A stretch of 64,000 bases of DNA, from contig JBEKVM010000004.1 in NCBI GenBank assembly GCA_049513975.1, positions 1-64,000 on the forward strand. Direction: 5' to 3'. How positions within the stretch are numbered: position 1 is the first letter of the stretch; every line of letters begins with the position of its first letter. Origin of the DNA: JBEKOF01 sp049513975 (GTDB taxonomy: Bacteria > Verrucomicrobiota > Verrucomicrobiia > Limisphaerales > Palsa-1400). The notes under the pieces are model-generated. The model had not been told where the DNA came from. It made no database searches and worked only from the letters and a program-made list of their open reading frames with translations. Both the position numbers and the translations under genes were made by a program. Positions 8,684-16,873 of this stretch are shown in pieces.

Positions 8684-9073
8684 CTAGGTGACGCCGGCCA
8701 CTTGAAATCCCTCCTCTTCGAGGAAGGATCGGATTTTGGCGGCTTGGTTGCCCTGAAGTTCGATGCGGCGCTGACGGATGGCGCCGCCGCAGCCGCAGGC
8801 GTGGCGGAGTTTTCGGCCCAACTCCTCGATGGCAGCGAGGCTGATGTGAGGCGCGAAATCGTCAATGACGATGACCACTTTGCCGGCGCGATGGGCGGTT
8901 TCGCGTCGCAACACCACGCGGCCGGCTTTTGGTTTGCGGGCGGCTGGCGCGGAGGCGGAGGAGGCGGACGGGTCGGGGCCGGCCGGCAGGCCGTCGCTTT
9001 GCAAGCCGGCGAACGGATTGTTCAACTGCGGCGGACCGCCGGGAACGAACCGCGCCTTATTTTTTCTGGACAT
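8684..9073 (-). CDS. SUI1/eIF1-domain protein (bacterial YciH-like)
   Basis: This 129-residue protein has a disordered, basic and Pro/Ala/Ser-rich N-terminal half. A C-terminal SUI1 domain follows, with K-V-V-I-V-I-D-D-F and C-G-C-G-G-A, then I-E-L-Q-G-N-Q near the end. In archaea and eukaryotes this fold tunes start-codon selection. The bacterial homologue YciH is thought to act on initiation or under stress, but its role is not settled. It reads left, opposite the glycosyltransferase gene that follows. Confidence 0.85.
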   Translation of the reverse strand: MSRKNKARFVPGGPPQLNNPFAGLQSDGLPAGPDPSASSASAPAARKPKAGRVVLRRETAHRAGKVVIVIDDFAPHISLAAIEELGRKLRHACGCGGAIRQRRIELQGNQAAKIRSFLEEEGFQVAGVT

Positions 9074-9152
9074 GGCAAGAATGTTGCGGCTGCACGGAAC
9101 GTTCTATAGATTGAGCGCAAGCCGGGTTCAAGAAAAAGGGGAGAGAAAAAAC

Positions 9153-9178
9153 GGATTAAGATTAAGATTAAGATTAGG
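9153..9178. repeat. GATTAA hexamer array
   Basis: About four copies of the 6-bp unit GATTAA lie in the gap between the SUI1 gene and the glycosyltransferase. Related arrays occur at 21785, 24907 and 42541 in this window, each outside or at the edge of genes. Confidence 0.85.
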
Positions 9179-9206
9179 AAAGGGAACGGCCCGGCGGCCA
9201 AGAATA

Positions 9207-10835
9207 TTGATTTTGAACTCGGACACCCTGTTTTCGCCTGCGCGGCGCGCCTTTTGGCGCGCGCTGGCCGTCTGCGCGATCGTCGCGCTGGTGGTGTTCG
9301 TGCGGCTGCGCCTGCTGCAAATTCCCCTGGAACGGGACGAAGGGGAGTATGCCTACTCGGGCCAGTTGATGCTGGAGGGCATTCCGCCCTACCAACTGGC
9401 CTGGAACATGAAACTGCCGGGGACTTATGCCGCCTACGCCGTGATGATGGCGCTGTTCGGGCAGAGCATCGGGGGAATCCATCTCGGTTTTCTCCTCGCC
9501 AACCTGGGCGCGCTGGCGCTGCTCTTTTTCATTGCCCGCCGCCTGACCGATGGTTGGGGGACCATCATCGCCTGCGCCATTTACGCGCTCTTGTCCTTGA
9601 GTCCGGGCGTTCTGGGACTGGCCGGACACGCCACCCATCTGGTGACGCTGGCGGCGCTGGGCGGGTTTTTGCTGCTCTTGCGCGCCCGCGAAAAAGGCGG
9701 CGGGGCGGGTTTGTTTTGGAGCGGAATTTGTTTTGGCCTGGCATTTTTGTGCAAACAGCCCGGCCTTTATTTCGGCATGTTCGGCTTTTGCCTGGTGCTG
9801 CGCCACGCCGCGCGGACACGGCCCGTCGCCTGGCGGCCGTTGCTGCGCAAAACCGGCTTGTTCTCGGCGGGCATGGTCCTGCCCTTCGCCTTGACCTGTT
9901 TGATCCTTTGGCGTCTGGGAACCTTCCAACAGTTTTGGTTTTGGACCTACACCTACGCCAAAGTTCACGCCGGCATCTTGAACGGCGAAATGGCGTGGGA
10001 CCAATTCCTCTCGTTTCTGGAGAGTTCCGGGTGGGTGAAATGGTCGCTGCCCTGGGCCGGGGCGGGCCTGGTTTGCCTGCTCCGGGAAAAGGACAATGGG
10101 GACAAAAAATTTATTCTCACGACGCTGCTGGGGTTTTCCCTGCTGGCCTTTGCCGCGGCCTTTTATTTCAGCCGGCATTATTTCATCGTCATGCTTCCCG
10201 TTGTCAGCCTGCTGATCGCCAACTCGGTGACGACGGCGGCGCAGGGCCTGGCCGGGGCGCGGCTGGCGGCGGTGCGTCTGGCCCCGGCCGCGCTGTTCGT
10301 CCTGGCTTGCGCGGGTTTTGTTGTCAATCATCGCGCCGTTTGGTTTCAAATGGGTCCGGAGGACGTTTGCCGGGCGACTTATGGGCGCAATCCGTTTGTG
10401 GAATCGGTGGAAATAGGCGGGTATATCATGGGCCATTCGCGGCCGGAGGCGCGGCTGGCGGTGATCGGCTCCGAACCGCAGATTTATTTCTACGCCCACC
10501 GCCATTCCGCCAGCGGATTCATCTATATGTACGATCTGGTGCAGTTGCACCGTTACGCCAGCCAATTCCAACGGGAGATGATTGGCGAAATTGAAGCGGC
10601 CAAGCCGCAGTACTTGGTGCTGGTCAATGTTTCCAGTTCCTGGCTAGACTGGCCCGGCGCGGACAAAACCCTGAGCGACTGGGGCGGGAAATATATCCGC
10701 AATTTCTATGAACGGGCCGGCAGCGTCTATATTTATCCGACGCACAGCGATTACGTTTGGGGCGGCGCGGCGCAGGTTGAAAGAAACGACACGGGCTTTG
10801 TGGTGGACGTGTATAAAAGAAAAGACAATTTATGA
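9207..10835 (+). CDS. Membrane glycosyltransferase-like protein (GT39/ArnT superfamily)
   Basis: From the TTG at 9207 the product has 542 residues. After one membrane helix comes R-D-E-G-E-Y-A-Y, the acidic first-loop motif of polyprenyl-phosphate-dependent GT-C enzymes (PMT/ArnT). About ten further hydrophobic segments and a soluble C-terminal domain follow. Such enzymes move a sugar from a lipid carrier to lipid A, protein or glycans on the outer face of the inner membrane. The acceptor is unknown here. The frame is open further upstream, but that part overlaps the SUI1 gene on the other strand and a repeat, so the start is uncertain (TTG 9207 or 9213). It overlaps rpiB by 4 bases. Confidence 0.8.
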   Translation: MILNSDTLFSPARRAFWRALAVCAIVALVVFVRLRLLQIPLERDEGEYAYSGQLMLEGIPPYQLAWNMKLPGTYAAYAVMMALFGQSIGGIHLGFLLANLGALALLFFIARRLTDGWGTIIACAIYALLSLSPGVLGLAGHATHLVTLAALGGFLLLLRAREKGGGAGLFWSGICFGLAFLCKQPGLYFGMFGFCLVLRHAARTRPVAWRPLLRKTGLFSAGMVLPFALTCLILWRLGTFQQFWFWTYTYAKVHAGILNGEMAWDQFLSFLESSGWVKWSLPWAGAGLVCLLREKDNGDKKFILTTLLGFSLLAFAAAFYFSRHYFIVMLPVVSLLIANSVTTAAQGLAGARLAAVRLAPAALFVLACAGFVVNHRAVWFQMGPEDVCRATYGRNPFVESVEIGGYIMGHSRPEARLAVIGSEPQIYFYAHRHSASGFIYMYDLVQLHRYASQFQREMIGEIEAAKPQYLVLVNVSSSWLDWPGADKTLSDWGGKYIRNFYERAGSVYIYPTHSDYVWGGAAQVERNDTGFVVDVYKRKDNL

Positions 10836-11263
10836 AGATAGGCATCGGTTCCGATCACGCGGGTTTCGCGTACAAGGAAAAAATCAAACCCTTCCTGCAA
10901 AGCCTGGGCCATGAGGTGCGGGATTTCGGCACCGACAGCCTGGAGCCGGTGGATTATCCGCGCTTCATCCGTCCGGTGGCGGAAGCGGTGGCGGCGGGTC
11001 AATGCGAGCGGGGGATTGTGCTGGGCGGTTCGGGCAATGGCGAGGCGATTACAGCCAACCGGGTGCGGGGCATCCGCTGTGTCCTGTGTTGGAACCTGGA
11101 AACGGCGCGCCTGGGCCGCGAACACAACGACGCCAACATGCTTTCCCTGGGCGAGCGCATGGTGCCGCTGGAACTGGCGCTGCAGATTGTCAAAGTGTGG
11201 CTGGACACGCCTTTTGCCGGCGGCCGCCATGCCCTGCGGATTCAGGAGATTGACGAGCCTTAA
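10832..11263 (+). CDS. rpiB: Ribose-5-phosphate isomerase B
   Basis: The 143-residue product interconverts ribose-5-phosphate and ribulose-5-phosphate in the pentose phosphate pathway. The family start G-S-D-H-A-G is present, as is the motif G-G-S-G-N-G-E-A-I-T-A-N. That motif is of the mycobacterial subtype, in which a Glu rather than the E. coli Cys is the catalytic base. The R-E-H-N-D-A-N motif is also present. The start overlaps the upstream stop by 4 bases, and the stop shares TTAA with the stop of the convergent rsmD gene. Confidence 0.93.
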   Translation: MKIGIGSDHAGFAYKEKIKPFLQSLGHEVRDFGTDSLEPVDYPRFIRPVAEAVAAGQCERGIVLGGSGNGEAITANRVRGIRCVLCWNLETARLGREHNDANMLSLGERMVPLELALQIVKVWLDTPFAGGRHALRIQEIDEP

Positions 11264-11835
11264 CCCGGGCGCAGAAAGCGCATCCAACTGTCGCCGTGCT
11301 TGAGGATTTTGGTTTCCTCCCAGATGGCGGGGACGCTCAAGGTGTCGCGCCGGGCGTGGCCCAGGATGAAGAGGCCGCCGGCGGCAACCAATCCGGGCAA
11401 GGCGGCATGATCGAGCAGTTGCTGGGCAAAGGAGACGGAACGGCGGCCGGCGTTTTTTTCGCCGTAGGGCGGGTCGGCGAAAAGCAGATCAAATTGTTGA
11501 CTCGCGGCGGCCATTTGGGCGATGGCGGCCCAGGCATCCTGCACGCGGAGGTCGAGGCGGCCGGAGGGGAGGCGGGCCAGTTCCAGGTTTTGGCGGATGA
11601 ATTGGGCGTGGCGGCCGGATTTCTCCACGCAGACGGCCTGGATGGCGCCGCGGCTGAGGCATTCCAAGCTCAAGGCGCCAGTGCCGCCAAACAGTTCCAG
11701 CACCCTGGCCCCGGCGATGCGCGGGGCCAGGCTGTTGAAAACGGCCTGGCGGACCAGGTCGGGCGTGGGACGGAGCGCGAAGCCCCTGGGGGCTTTCAGA
11801 ATCGTCCCGGCGGCGCTGCCACCGATGATGCGCAT
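11260..11835 (-). CDS. rsmD: 16S rRNA (guanine966-N2)-methyltransferase
   Basis: At 191 residues this is a complete RsmD. It begins M-R-I-I-G-G-S-A-A-G and contains R-P-T-P-D-L-V-R-Q-A-V-F-N-S-L. The SAM-binding motif is V-L-E-L-F-G-G-T-G-A-L, and the catalytic motif D-P-P-Y lies in F-A-D-P-P-Y-G. It methylates G966 on the small subunit during assembly. It converges with rpiB, the two stop codons overlapping in TTAA. gap lies immediately upstream on the same strand with a 30-base gap. Confidence 0.93.
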   Translation of the reverse strand: MRIIGGSAAGTILKAPRGFALRPTPDLVRQAVFNSLAPRIAGARVLELFGGTGALSLECLSRGAIQAVCVEKSGRHAQFIRQNLELARLPSGRLDLRVQDAWAAIAQMAAASQQFDLLFADPPYGEKNAGRRSVSFAQQLLDHAALPGLVAAGGLFILGHARRDTLSVPAIWEETKILKHGDSWMRFLRPG

Positions 11836-11865
11836 GGCAATCCAGGCGGGGGCCGGCCCGCCGCG

Positions 11866-12915
11866 CTAAATTCCCCTGCTGATCATGTACTTGACAAGAT
11901 CGGCCACGCGGCAGCTATAGCCCCACTCGTTGTCATACCAGCTCACCAGTTTGAAGAAGCGCTTGTTCAACTCAATGCCCGAGCCGGCGTCGAAGATGGA
12001 GGAGGACTTGCAATGAATGAAGTCGGTGCTGACCACTTCGTCATCGGTCCAATCGAGGATGCCCTTCAAATAGGTCTGGCTGGCTTTTTTCATGGCGGCG
12101 GAGATTTCCGCATAGCTGGTTTCCTTGACGGTGCGGACGGTCAAATCCACGCAGGAGGAAGTGGGCACCGGGACGCGGAAGGCCATGCCGGTCAATTTGC
12201 CTTTGACTTCCGGGCAGACCAGGCCGACGGCCCGGGCCGCGCCGGTGGTGGAGGGGATGACGTTGATGGCGGCGCTGCGTCCGCCCTTCCAATCTTTCTT
12301 GCTGGGGCCGTCCACGGTTTTTTGAGTGGCGGTGTAGGCATGGATGGTGGTCATCAGACCTTCCTCGATGCCGAAACCTTCCTTGAGCAGGACATGCACC
12401 ACCGGGGCCAGGCAATTGGTGGTGCAAGAGGCGTTGGAAATGATGTGGTGTTTGGCCGGATCGTATTTCTCGTGGTTGACGCCCATCACGACGGTGATGT
12501 GCTCGTTTTTGGCCGGGGCGGAAATGATGACCTTTTTCGCGCCCGCCGCCAAATGGCCCTTGGACTTTTCACCGTCGGTGAACAGGCCGGTGCATTCGAT
12601 GACCAGGTCCACGCCCAGATTTTTCCAGGGCAGGGCGGAGGGGTCCTTGGCGCTGACGACGTGAATGTCGCGGCCGTTGACCACCAGAATATCATCCTCC
12701 GGTTTGTCCGGGGCGGATTTGCGGGAGGAAACCTGGCCCTGGAAGCGGCCCTGGGTGGAATCGTATTTGAGGAGGTAGGCCAGATTGTCGGCGGGAACAA
12801 TATCGCCGGCGGCGACCACATCCAGGTCCTTGCCGATCATCCCTTCCTCGGCGATGGCGCGGAAGACCAGGCGACCAATTCGTCCAAATCCATTGATTGC
12901 AACTTTGAGAGGCAT
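11866..12915 (-). CDS. gap: Glyceraldehyde-3-phosphate dehydrogenase
   Basis: The 349-residue enzyme makes 1,3-bisphosphoglycerate in glycolysis. The NAD-binding motif I-N-G-F-G-R-I-G-R lies at residues 6-14. The catalytic cysteine is in S-N-A-S-C-T-T-N-C-L-A-P, and the C-terminal N-E-W-G-Y-S-C-R-V is intact. The inserted I-V-P-A-D-N-L-A-Y-L-L-K-Y-D-S-T-Q-G-R-F segment is the usual substrate region. The ATG at 12915 is chosen over an in-frame ATG 33 bases upstream because family homology starts there and a GAAAG-type site precedes it. Confidence 0.96.
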   Translation of the reverse strand: MPLKVAINGFGRIGRLVFRAIAEEGMIGKDLDVVAAGDIVPADNLAYLLKYDSTQGRFQGQVSSRKSAPDKPEDDILVVNGRDIHVVSAKDPSALPWKNLGVDLVIECTGLFTDGEKSKGHLAAGAKKVIISAPAKNEHITVVMGVNHEKYDPAKHHIISNASCTTNCLAPVVHVLLKEGFGIEEGLMTTIHAYTATQKTVDGPSKKDWKGGRSAAINVIPSTTGAARAVGLVCPEVKGKLTGMAFRVPVPTSSCVDLTVRTVKETSYAEISAAMKKASQTYLKGILDWTDDEVVSTDFIHCKSSSIFDAGSGIELNKRFFKLVSWYDNEWGYSCRVADLVKYMISRGI

Positions 12916-12977
12916 ATTTCGTTCTTTCTTTCTATTGATGATGATCAATTACCATGAATAACCAATCCGATGGTTTC

Positions 12978-13005
12978 ATGTTAGCGGCGGGCCGTGTGCG
13001 GTCAA
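12978..13005 (-). promoter_or_regulatory. Possible sigma70 promoter of gap
   Basis: On the minus strand TTGACC (13005-13000) is followed after 16 bases by TAACAT (12983-12978). Both hexamers are near consensus and lie about 65-90 bases before the gap start. This is a pattern match only. Confidence 0.3.
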
Positions 13006-13145
13006 TGAAAAACTCCTGCACCTCAGAAAAGGCGGACATAACCGGGGGTGGCTTTGGCTCGCGAAATGCGCAAACATGAGTGGTTCGCTTAGGTATTGGA
13101 GTGATAAAATGGGGGTGGCGTGATTCAAAAAAAATGCCTTGATTT

Positions 13146-13175
13146 GGCACGATTAGACACGATTGGGCACGATTG
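13146..13175. repeat. 10-bp tandem repeat, three units
   Basis: Three copies of a 10-base unit, close to GGCACGATTG, stand head to tail. They lie in the noncoding stretch upstream of gap. Confidence 0.8.
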
Positions 13176-13918
13176 GAAAAATTCGGTTTGGCGTGTAAAT
13201 CGTTCATGGAAGGGCACTTGAGACGATTTTCCGCGAAAAGGCTCAAAAGGCCCAGAAAAGGACCGTGTTTCAGGCCGTGGAGCATATAGTACAGTGAATT
13301 GGTAATGTATTGGTTTGCTCTTGGAGTGATGGAGTGATGGAGGCTGCGCAGGGGAACAGAAGCACACGAAGGGAACGAAGGGGGATGGCGAAAGCAGCGC
13401 GGGGAGGGGGATCCCTTCCTGGTCCCGTCGCCGCCTGATGCCACTGTTGCTGTTCCTGTTCTCACTATGCGGATTTTAGCATGTAACGAAAGGGTGTCAA
13501 CGGAAAATCGCGGAAAGTCGCGGGTTTTTGCAATGCCGTGAGCATTAGATACTTGCGTAGCCTGATCGCCGCATAGTCGCGGGGCAAGAACGGCGGAGCG
13601 GCAGGCGGCAAAGCAAGAAAATGAACCGCGGATGGCGCGGATTTCGCGGGTGGAGAAGGAGGGAAAATCCCCGGCGCGCATCCCGGGCGTCGCGCAGGGC
13701 GTTGCCGGCGAAATTGAGGGGGAGCAGGGTCAAAGGGGCGACCGTGGCTGTTGCAGGGGCAAAGCGGAACTGGCGTTCCGCACTCCAAGACGCTTCGCGT
13801 TGAGGGGCGCGGAGGAGGTGCCGACAGGTCTTGGAGCGCGGGCGCGAGAGCGCCGCTTTTCCGCTCGCGACCGCGCCGCCACCCAAGACGCAGGCGAAAC
13901 AAACTTGTCGAGGATGGA

Positions 13919-14260
13919 TCAGGGAAAAACCAGGCGGATGGAGGGGGAGACAGGGACGTGGCCGGCGGGCCAGTTGGTGGTTGGCTCGGCGTGACTCAGC
14001 CAGTCTCGGCGAAAATCTCCCCATCCGCCATTGATCACGGTCTGATCGGCAGGGTTGCGACCTCCGTGATCCGCAGCCCAGAGGCGATAACCGATGCCGA
14101 TTTCTTTGAGAACGTTAAGGCAAGTGATGCGGCTGCGTTGCTTCGTGTGTCCGAACCTCGGCAAAATCATTGAAACCAATACCACTGCTACGACCACAAT
14201 CACGACGATCAATTCAATGCGAGTGAATGCGGATATATCGCGCATCGCTTTTTGTTTCAT
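13919..14260 (-). CDS. Short pseudopilin-like protein, probably a degraded remnant
   Basis: The 113-residue product begins with a type IV pilin/pseudopilin leader. F-T-R-I-E-L-I-V-V-I-V has the Glu at position 5 of the mature part, then a hydrophobic helix and R-I-T-C-L-N-V-L-K-E-I-G-I-G-Y-R-L-W-A-A-D-H-G. This matches the many pseudopilins (often called type II secretion protein G) encoded by Verrucomicrobiota and Planctomycetota. Those proteins are normally longer, with a C-terminal beta domain. Here the frame ends soon after the helix in sequence without family features. It may be a truncated gene copy rather than a working pilin. The inner Met at residue 6 is an equally likely start. Confidence 0.5.
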   Translation of the reverse strand: MKQKAMRDISAFTRIELIVVIVVVAVVLVSMILPRFGHTKQRSRITCLNVLKEIGIGYRLWAADHGGRNPADQTVINGGWGDFRRDWLSHAEPTTNWPAGHVPVSPSIRLVFP

Positions 14261-14382
14261 ACAGCCTCCAAGAGAAAGTCAAACACATTTCTCGGTTGAA
14301 GGCAAGACGAAAAAGGCATGCGGAAGAAACGGGGTGGTGGAGTGGTGGAGTGGCGGGAAAGAGTAATGCGTCCCTCGTGGAT

Positions 14383-14453
14383 GGCAGGGCGAGATTCCGT
14401 CGAGCCGAAATTCGATTTGTTGGGAAAAAGTCACGGCTCGACAGAGTCTCTAC
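14383..14453. repeat. Inverted repeat with GTCGAGCCG arms
   Basis: The left arm (14388-14404) and right arm (14437-14453) pair at about 15 of 17 positions around the core GTCGAGCCG/CGGCTCGAC. A single arm with the same core recurs at 51945-51967 between the two-component genes. It probably belongs to a dispersed palindromic family. Confidence 0.6.
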
Positions 14454-14534
14454 CGTTGTCTGGCTTTACTGACGCATTACGCGGAAAAGACGGCAGGGGT
14501 TGTCAGAGGCGGCGCGGGGAATTAGACTCGCGAC

Positions 14535-15374
14535 ATGCCGGAACTGGCCGAAGTTGAATTTTTTCGCAAACAATGGGATGCGGGACGCAAGCAAAAGATC
14601 GTCTCCGTCCACCTTCACGCCGGGAAAAGGATTTTTCGGGGGAGCAACCCGGCGGTCCTCCGCCAGGCTCTCACCGGCGCCCGGCTGCTGGATTCGCAAG
14701 CGCACGGCAAACAAATGCTCTTTCGCTTTTCCAAAAAGGCCTGGGTGGGAATCCACCTGGGCATGACCGGCAAACTCCGAAGCGTGCCTTCCCGCCCAAC
14801 CCCCTTCGCGCCCGGTCGGCACGATCATCTGGTTTTGCGCCTCGCCAAACAGAGTCTGGTTTTCAGCGATCCGCGCCAATTTGGCCGGGTGCTATTTCAC
14901 AGCGGACGGGGCGCGCCGCCATGGTGGAAGCGGCTGCCGCCCGCCCTGCTGGCCGGCGGGTTTTCCCTCGCGGTCATGGAAGAATTCCTCAGCCGCCACC
15001 GGGCCGCGCCGGTCAAGGCGGTGTTGCTTTTGCAGGCGGGTTTTCCCGGCATTGGCAACTGGATGGCGGACGAAGTACTCTGGCAGGCAGGCCTACACCC
15101 GCGCCGGCCCGCCGGAAAGCTGCGCGCGGCGGAAAGGAAGAAACTCCATCGCACGGTCAAATCGGTTTCGCGCACCGCCCTGCGCACGGTGGGGGTGGAT
15201 TACGGCGAGCTGCCGCGCACCTGGCTCTTCGAGCGCCGCTGGCAACGCGGCGGGCGGTGTCCGAAGGACGGGGCCGCGCTGGGTTACGCGGCCATCGGCG
15301 GGCGCACCACCTGCTGGTGTCCGAAGTGTCAAAAAGAGGATTGCTGCGCGAAGGCTGGCAGCGTCCTGATTTGA
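14535..15374 (+). CDS. mutM: Formamidopyrimidine-DNA glycosylase family protein
   Basis: The 279-residue product starts M-P-E-L-A-E-V-E, giving the catalytic Pro2 and Glu3 of Fpg/Nei enzymes, which excise oxidised bases and cut the abasic site. H-L-G-M-T-G-K-L and the helix-two-turn-helix region (G-I-G-N-W-M-A-D-E-V-L-W-Q-A) are present. The C-terminal zinc finger is unusual: the first pair reads C-P-K-D instead of C-x-x-C, while the second reads C-W-C-P-K-C. An Asp or the extra Cys may serve as the fourth ligand. Given P-E-L-A-E rather than P-E-L-P-E and this finger, it belongs to a divergent Fpg branch; substrate range is unknown. Confidence 0.85.
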   Translation: MPELAEVEFFRKQWDAGRKQKIVSVHLHAGKRIFRGSNPAVLRQALTGARLLDSQAHGKQMLFRFSKKAWVGIHLGMTGKLRSVPSRPTPFAPGRHDHLVLRLAKQSLVFSDPRQFGRVLFHSGRGAPPWWKRLPPALLAGGFSLAVMEEFLSRHRAAPVKAVLLLQAGFPGIGNWMADEVLWQAGLHPRRPAGKLRAAERKKLHRTVKSVSRTALRTVGVDYGELPRTWLFERRWQRGGRCPKDGAALGYAAIGGRTTCWCPKCQKEDCCAKAGSVLI

Positions 15375-15403
15375 GGGATAGCGACGACTGGGGCAGGAGT
15401 TTG

Positions 15404-15524
15404 GGGAGGAGCGCACGTGCCCCGTGTGCAGCGTTCAGCGCCCTCGCTGAACCCACCCACCGAGGTCGGCGACGAGGGCGTCGCTGACAGCACGCGAGGG
15501 CGCGTGCGCTCCCCGAATTAGAAC
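15404..15524. repeat. GC-rich palindromic repeat region
   Basis: The gap between mutM and the ATPase gene holds GGAGCGCACGTGC at the left and GAGGGCGCGTGCGCTCC at the right, with several short palindromes between. The right part resembles the second half of the ~150-bp element found at 35878 and 39933. Confidence 0.6.
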
Positions 15525-15585
15525 GGTACCCGAAAGTTGCTGACATCCGGCGCGAAAGGGTTTATGCAACCAACTTGAAAGAACC

Positions 15586-16824
15586 TTGAATGAACCCAGG
15601 CGACCTTTGAGCGAAACGCTGCGATATTTGCAATCGGAATCCGCCGAGACCTCGATAGAAATCGGCACGCTGGTCAAGTACATCCTGCTGGACGCGGTCA
15701 ACGCCGGGGCCAGCGACGTGCATATCGAGCCGTGGGAGAGCACGCTGGCGGTGCGCATCCGGCTCAACGGGGTGCTGAGCGAGTTGGTGCATCTGCCGCT
15801 GGAGTTGATGGACAAAATTTCGGGGCGGTTCAAGGTGCTGGGCAACCTGATCACTTACCAAACCGGTCTGCCGCAGGAAGGGCACGCGCCGGCGGACCCG
15901 GAGTTGGGCGGGGTGGAACTGCGCATTTCCATATTTCCAACGACGCGCGGGGAAAAGATCGTGGTGCGAATTTTTGATCCGAGCAACCGCAGTTTCGACC
16001 TGGCGACGCTCGGTTTTGAAGAGGACATATTGAACGAGTTCGTGAAGCTGGTGTTGAAACCGAACGGATTGATTTTGCTGACGGGGCCGACGGGATCGGG
16101 CAAGACGACGGCGATTTACTCGGCGCTGTACATGCTGGTGCAGAAGCACGGGCCGTCCATCAGCATCGCCACGGTGGAAGACCCGGTGGAATTCAGCCTG
16201 CCGATGATCGCGCAGGCGCAGGTGAATCTGGCGCAGGAATTCACCTATCCGCGGGCGTTGCGCTCGCTGATGCGGCAGGACCCGCAGGTGATCATGGTGG
16301 GGGAAATCCGCGACCCGGAAACGGCGAACATCGCGGTGCAGGCGGGGCTGACGGGGCATCTGGTCATCAGCACCATTCACAGCGGGAGCACGGCGGGGGT
16401 GTTCGCGCGCCTGATCAATATGAACATCGAGCCGTTTTTGCTCTCCTCCAACGTGACCGGCGTTTTGGGGGTGCGGCTGATCCGCAAGAACTGTCCTTAT
16501 TGCGCGCAGCCCTACGAACCGGAGCCGCATGTGCTGAAGAACGTGCCGCTTGGGGAGCGTGAGAACGCGCAATTCCGGCGCGGGGCGGGCTGCGATCAAT
16601 GCCTGAACACCGGTTTTGCCGGGCGCACGTCTGTGAACGAACTGCTCAAGGTGGATCAACTGTTCCGCGATGCGGTGATGGACAAGCGGCCGACGCGGGC
16701 GTTGCAGGACGTGGCGATCAGCCAGGGGATGCAAACCATGTGGCAGCGGGGGCTGCGGCGCGCCCTCGCCGGCGAAACCACGCTGGAAGAAATCCAGCGG
16801 GTCATTTCGGTGGACGAGCTTTAA
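15586..16824 (+). CDS. Type II/IV secretion ATPase (GspE/PilB family), short form
   Basis: The 412-residue product has the full C-terminal motor of GspE/PilB/PilT ATPases. The Walker A is G-P-T-G-S-G-K-T-T, the Asp box is near T-V-E-D-P-V-E, the Walker B is V-G-E-I-R-D-P-E-T-A, and the His box is in T-I-H-S-G-S-T. A C-terminal tetracysteine zinc motif (C-P-Y-C and C-D-Q-C) is typical of GspE/PilB rather than PilT. The N-terminal N1 domain of full-length relatives (usually 500-600 residues) is absent; the protein begins almost at the N2 domain. The start is the TTG at 15586, preceded by GAAAG; no in-frame ATG lies nearby. No other pilus or secretion gene adjoins it. Confidence 0.88.
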   Translation: MNEPRRPLSETLRYLQSESAETSIEIGTLVKYILLDAVNAGASDVHIEPWESTLAVRIRLNGVLSELVHLPLELMDKISGRFKVLGNLITYQTGLPQEGHAPADPELGGVELRISIFPTTRGEKIVVRIFDPSNRSFDLATLGFEEDILNEFVKLVLKPNGLILLTGPTGSGKTTAIYSALYMLVQKHGPSISIATVEDPVEFSLPMIAQAQVNLAQEFTYPRALRSLMRQDPQVIMVGEIRDPETANIAVQAGLTGHLVISTIHSGSTAGVFARLINMNIEPFLLSSNVTGVLGVRLIRKNCPYCAQPYEPEPHVLKNVPLGERENAQFRRGAGCDQCLNTGFAGRTSVNELLKVDQLFRDAVMDKRPTRALQDVAISQGMQTMWQRGLRRALAGETTLEEIQRVISVDEL

Positions 16825-16873
16825 GCGGGCTGGAAGGAAGAGCTGCGAGCGTCTTGACATCACGACCAACGAT

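Larger units (their letters stand above)
12916..13918. other. Gene-poor stretch with short tandem repeats
   Basis: About 1 kb between gap and the pseudopilin remnant holds no convincing gene. Long frames here have no family features and are built from repeat-like sequence. A 10-bp tandem repeat lies at 13146-13175. The right part (13600-13900) is a mosaic of GC-rich direct and inverted fragments of the kind seen in other gaps of this window. Confidence 0.6.

Noticed and set aside
11296..12957. Long open frame on the + strand opposite rsmD and gap
   Set aside because: It is the antisense shadow of two clear enzymes with conserved motifs on the minus strand; its translation is Gly/Ala/Asp-rich without family features.
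12932..13681. 249-codon frame on the minus strand upstream of gap
   Set aside because: Composition is that of translated intergenic repeats and no domain is seen; it runs through the 10-bp tandem repeat.
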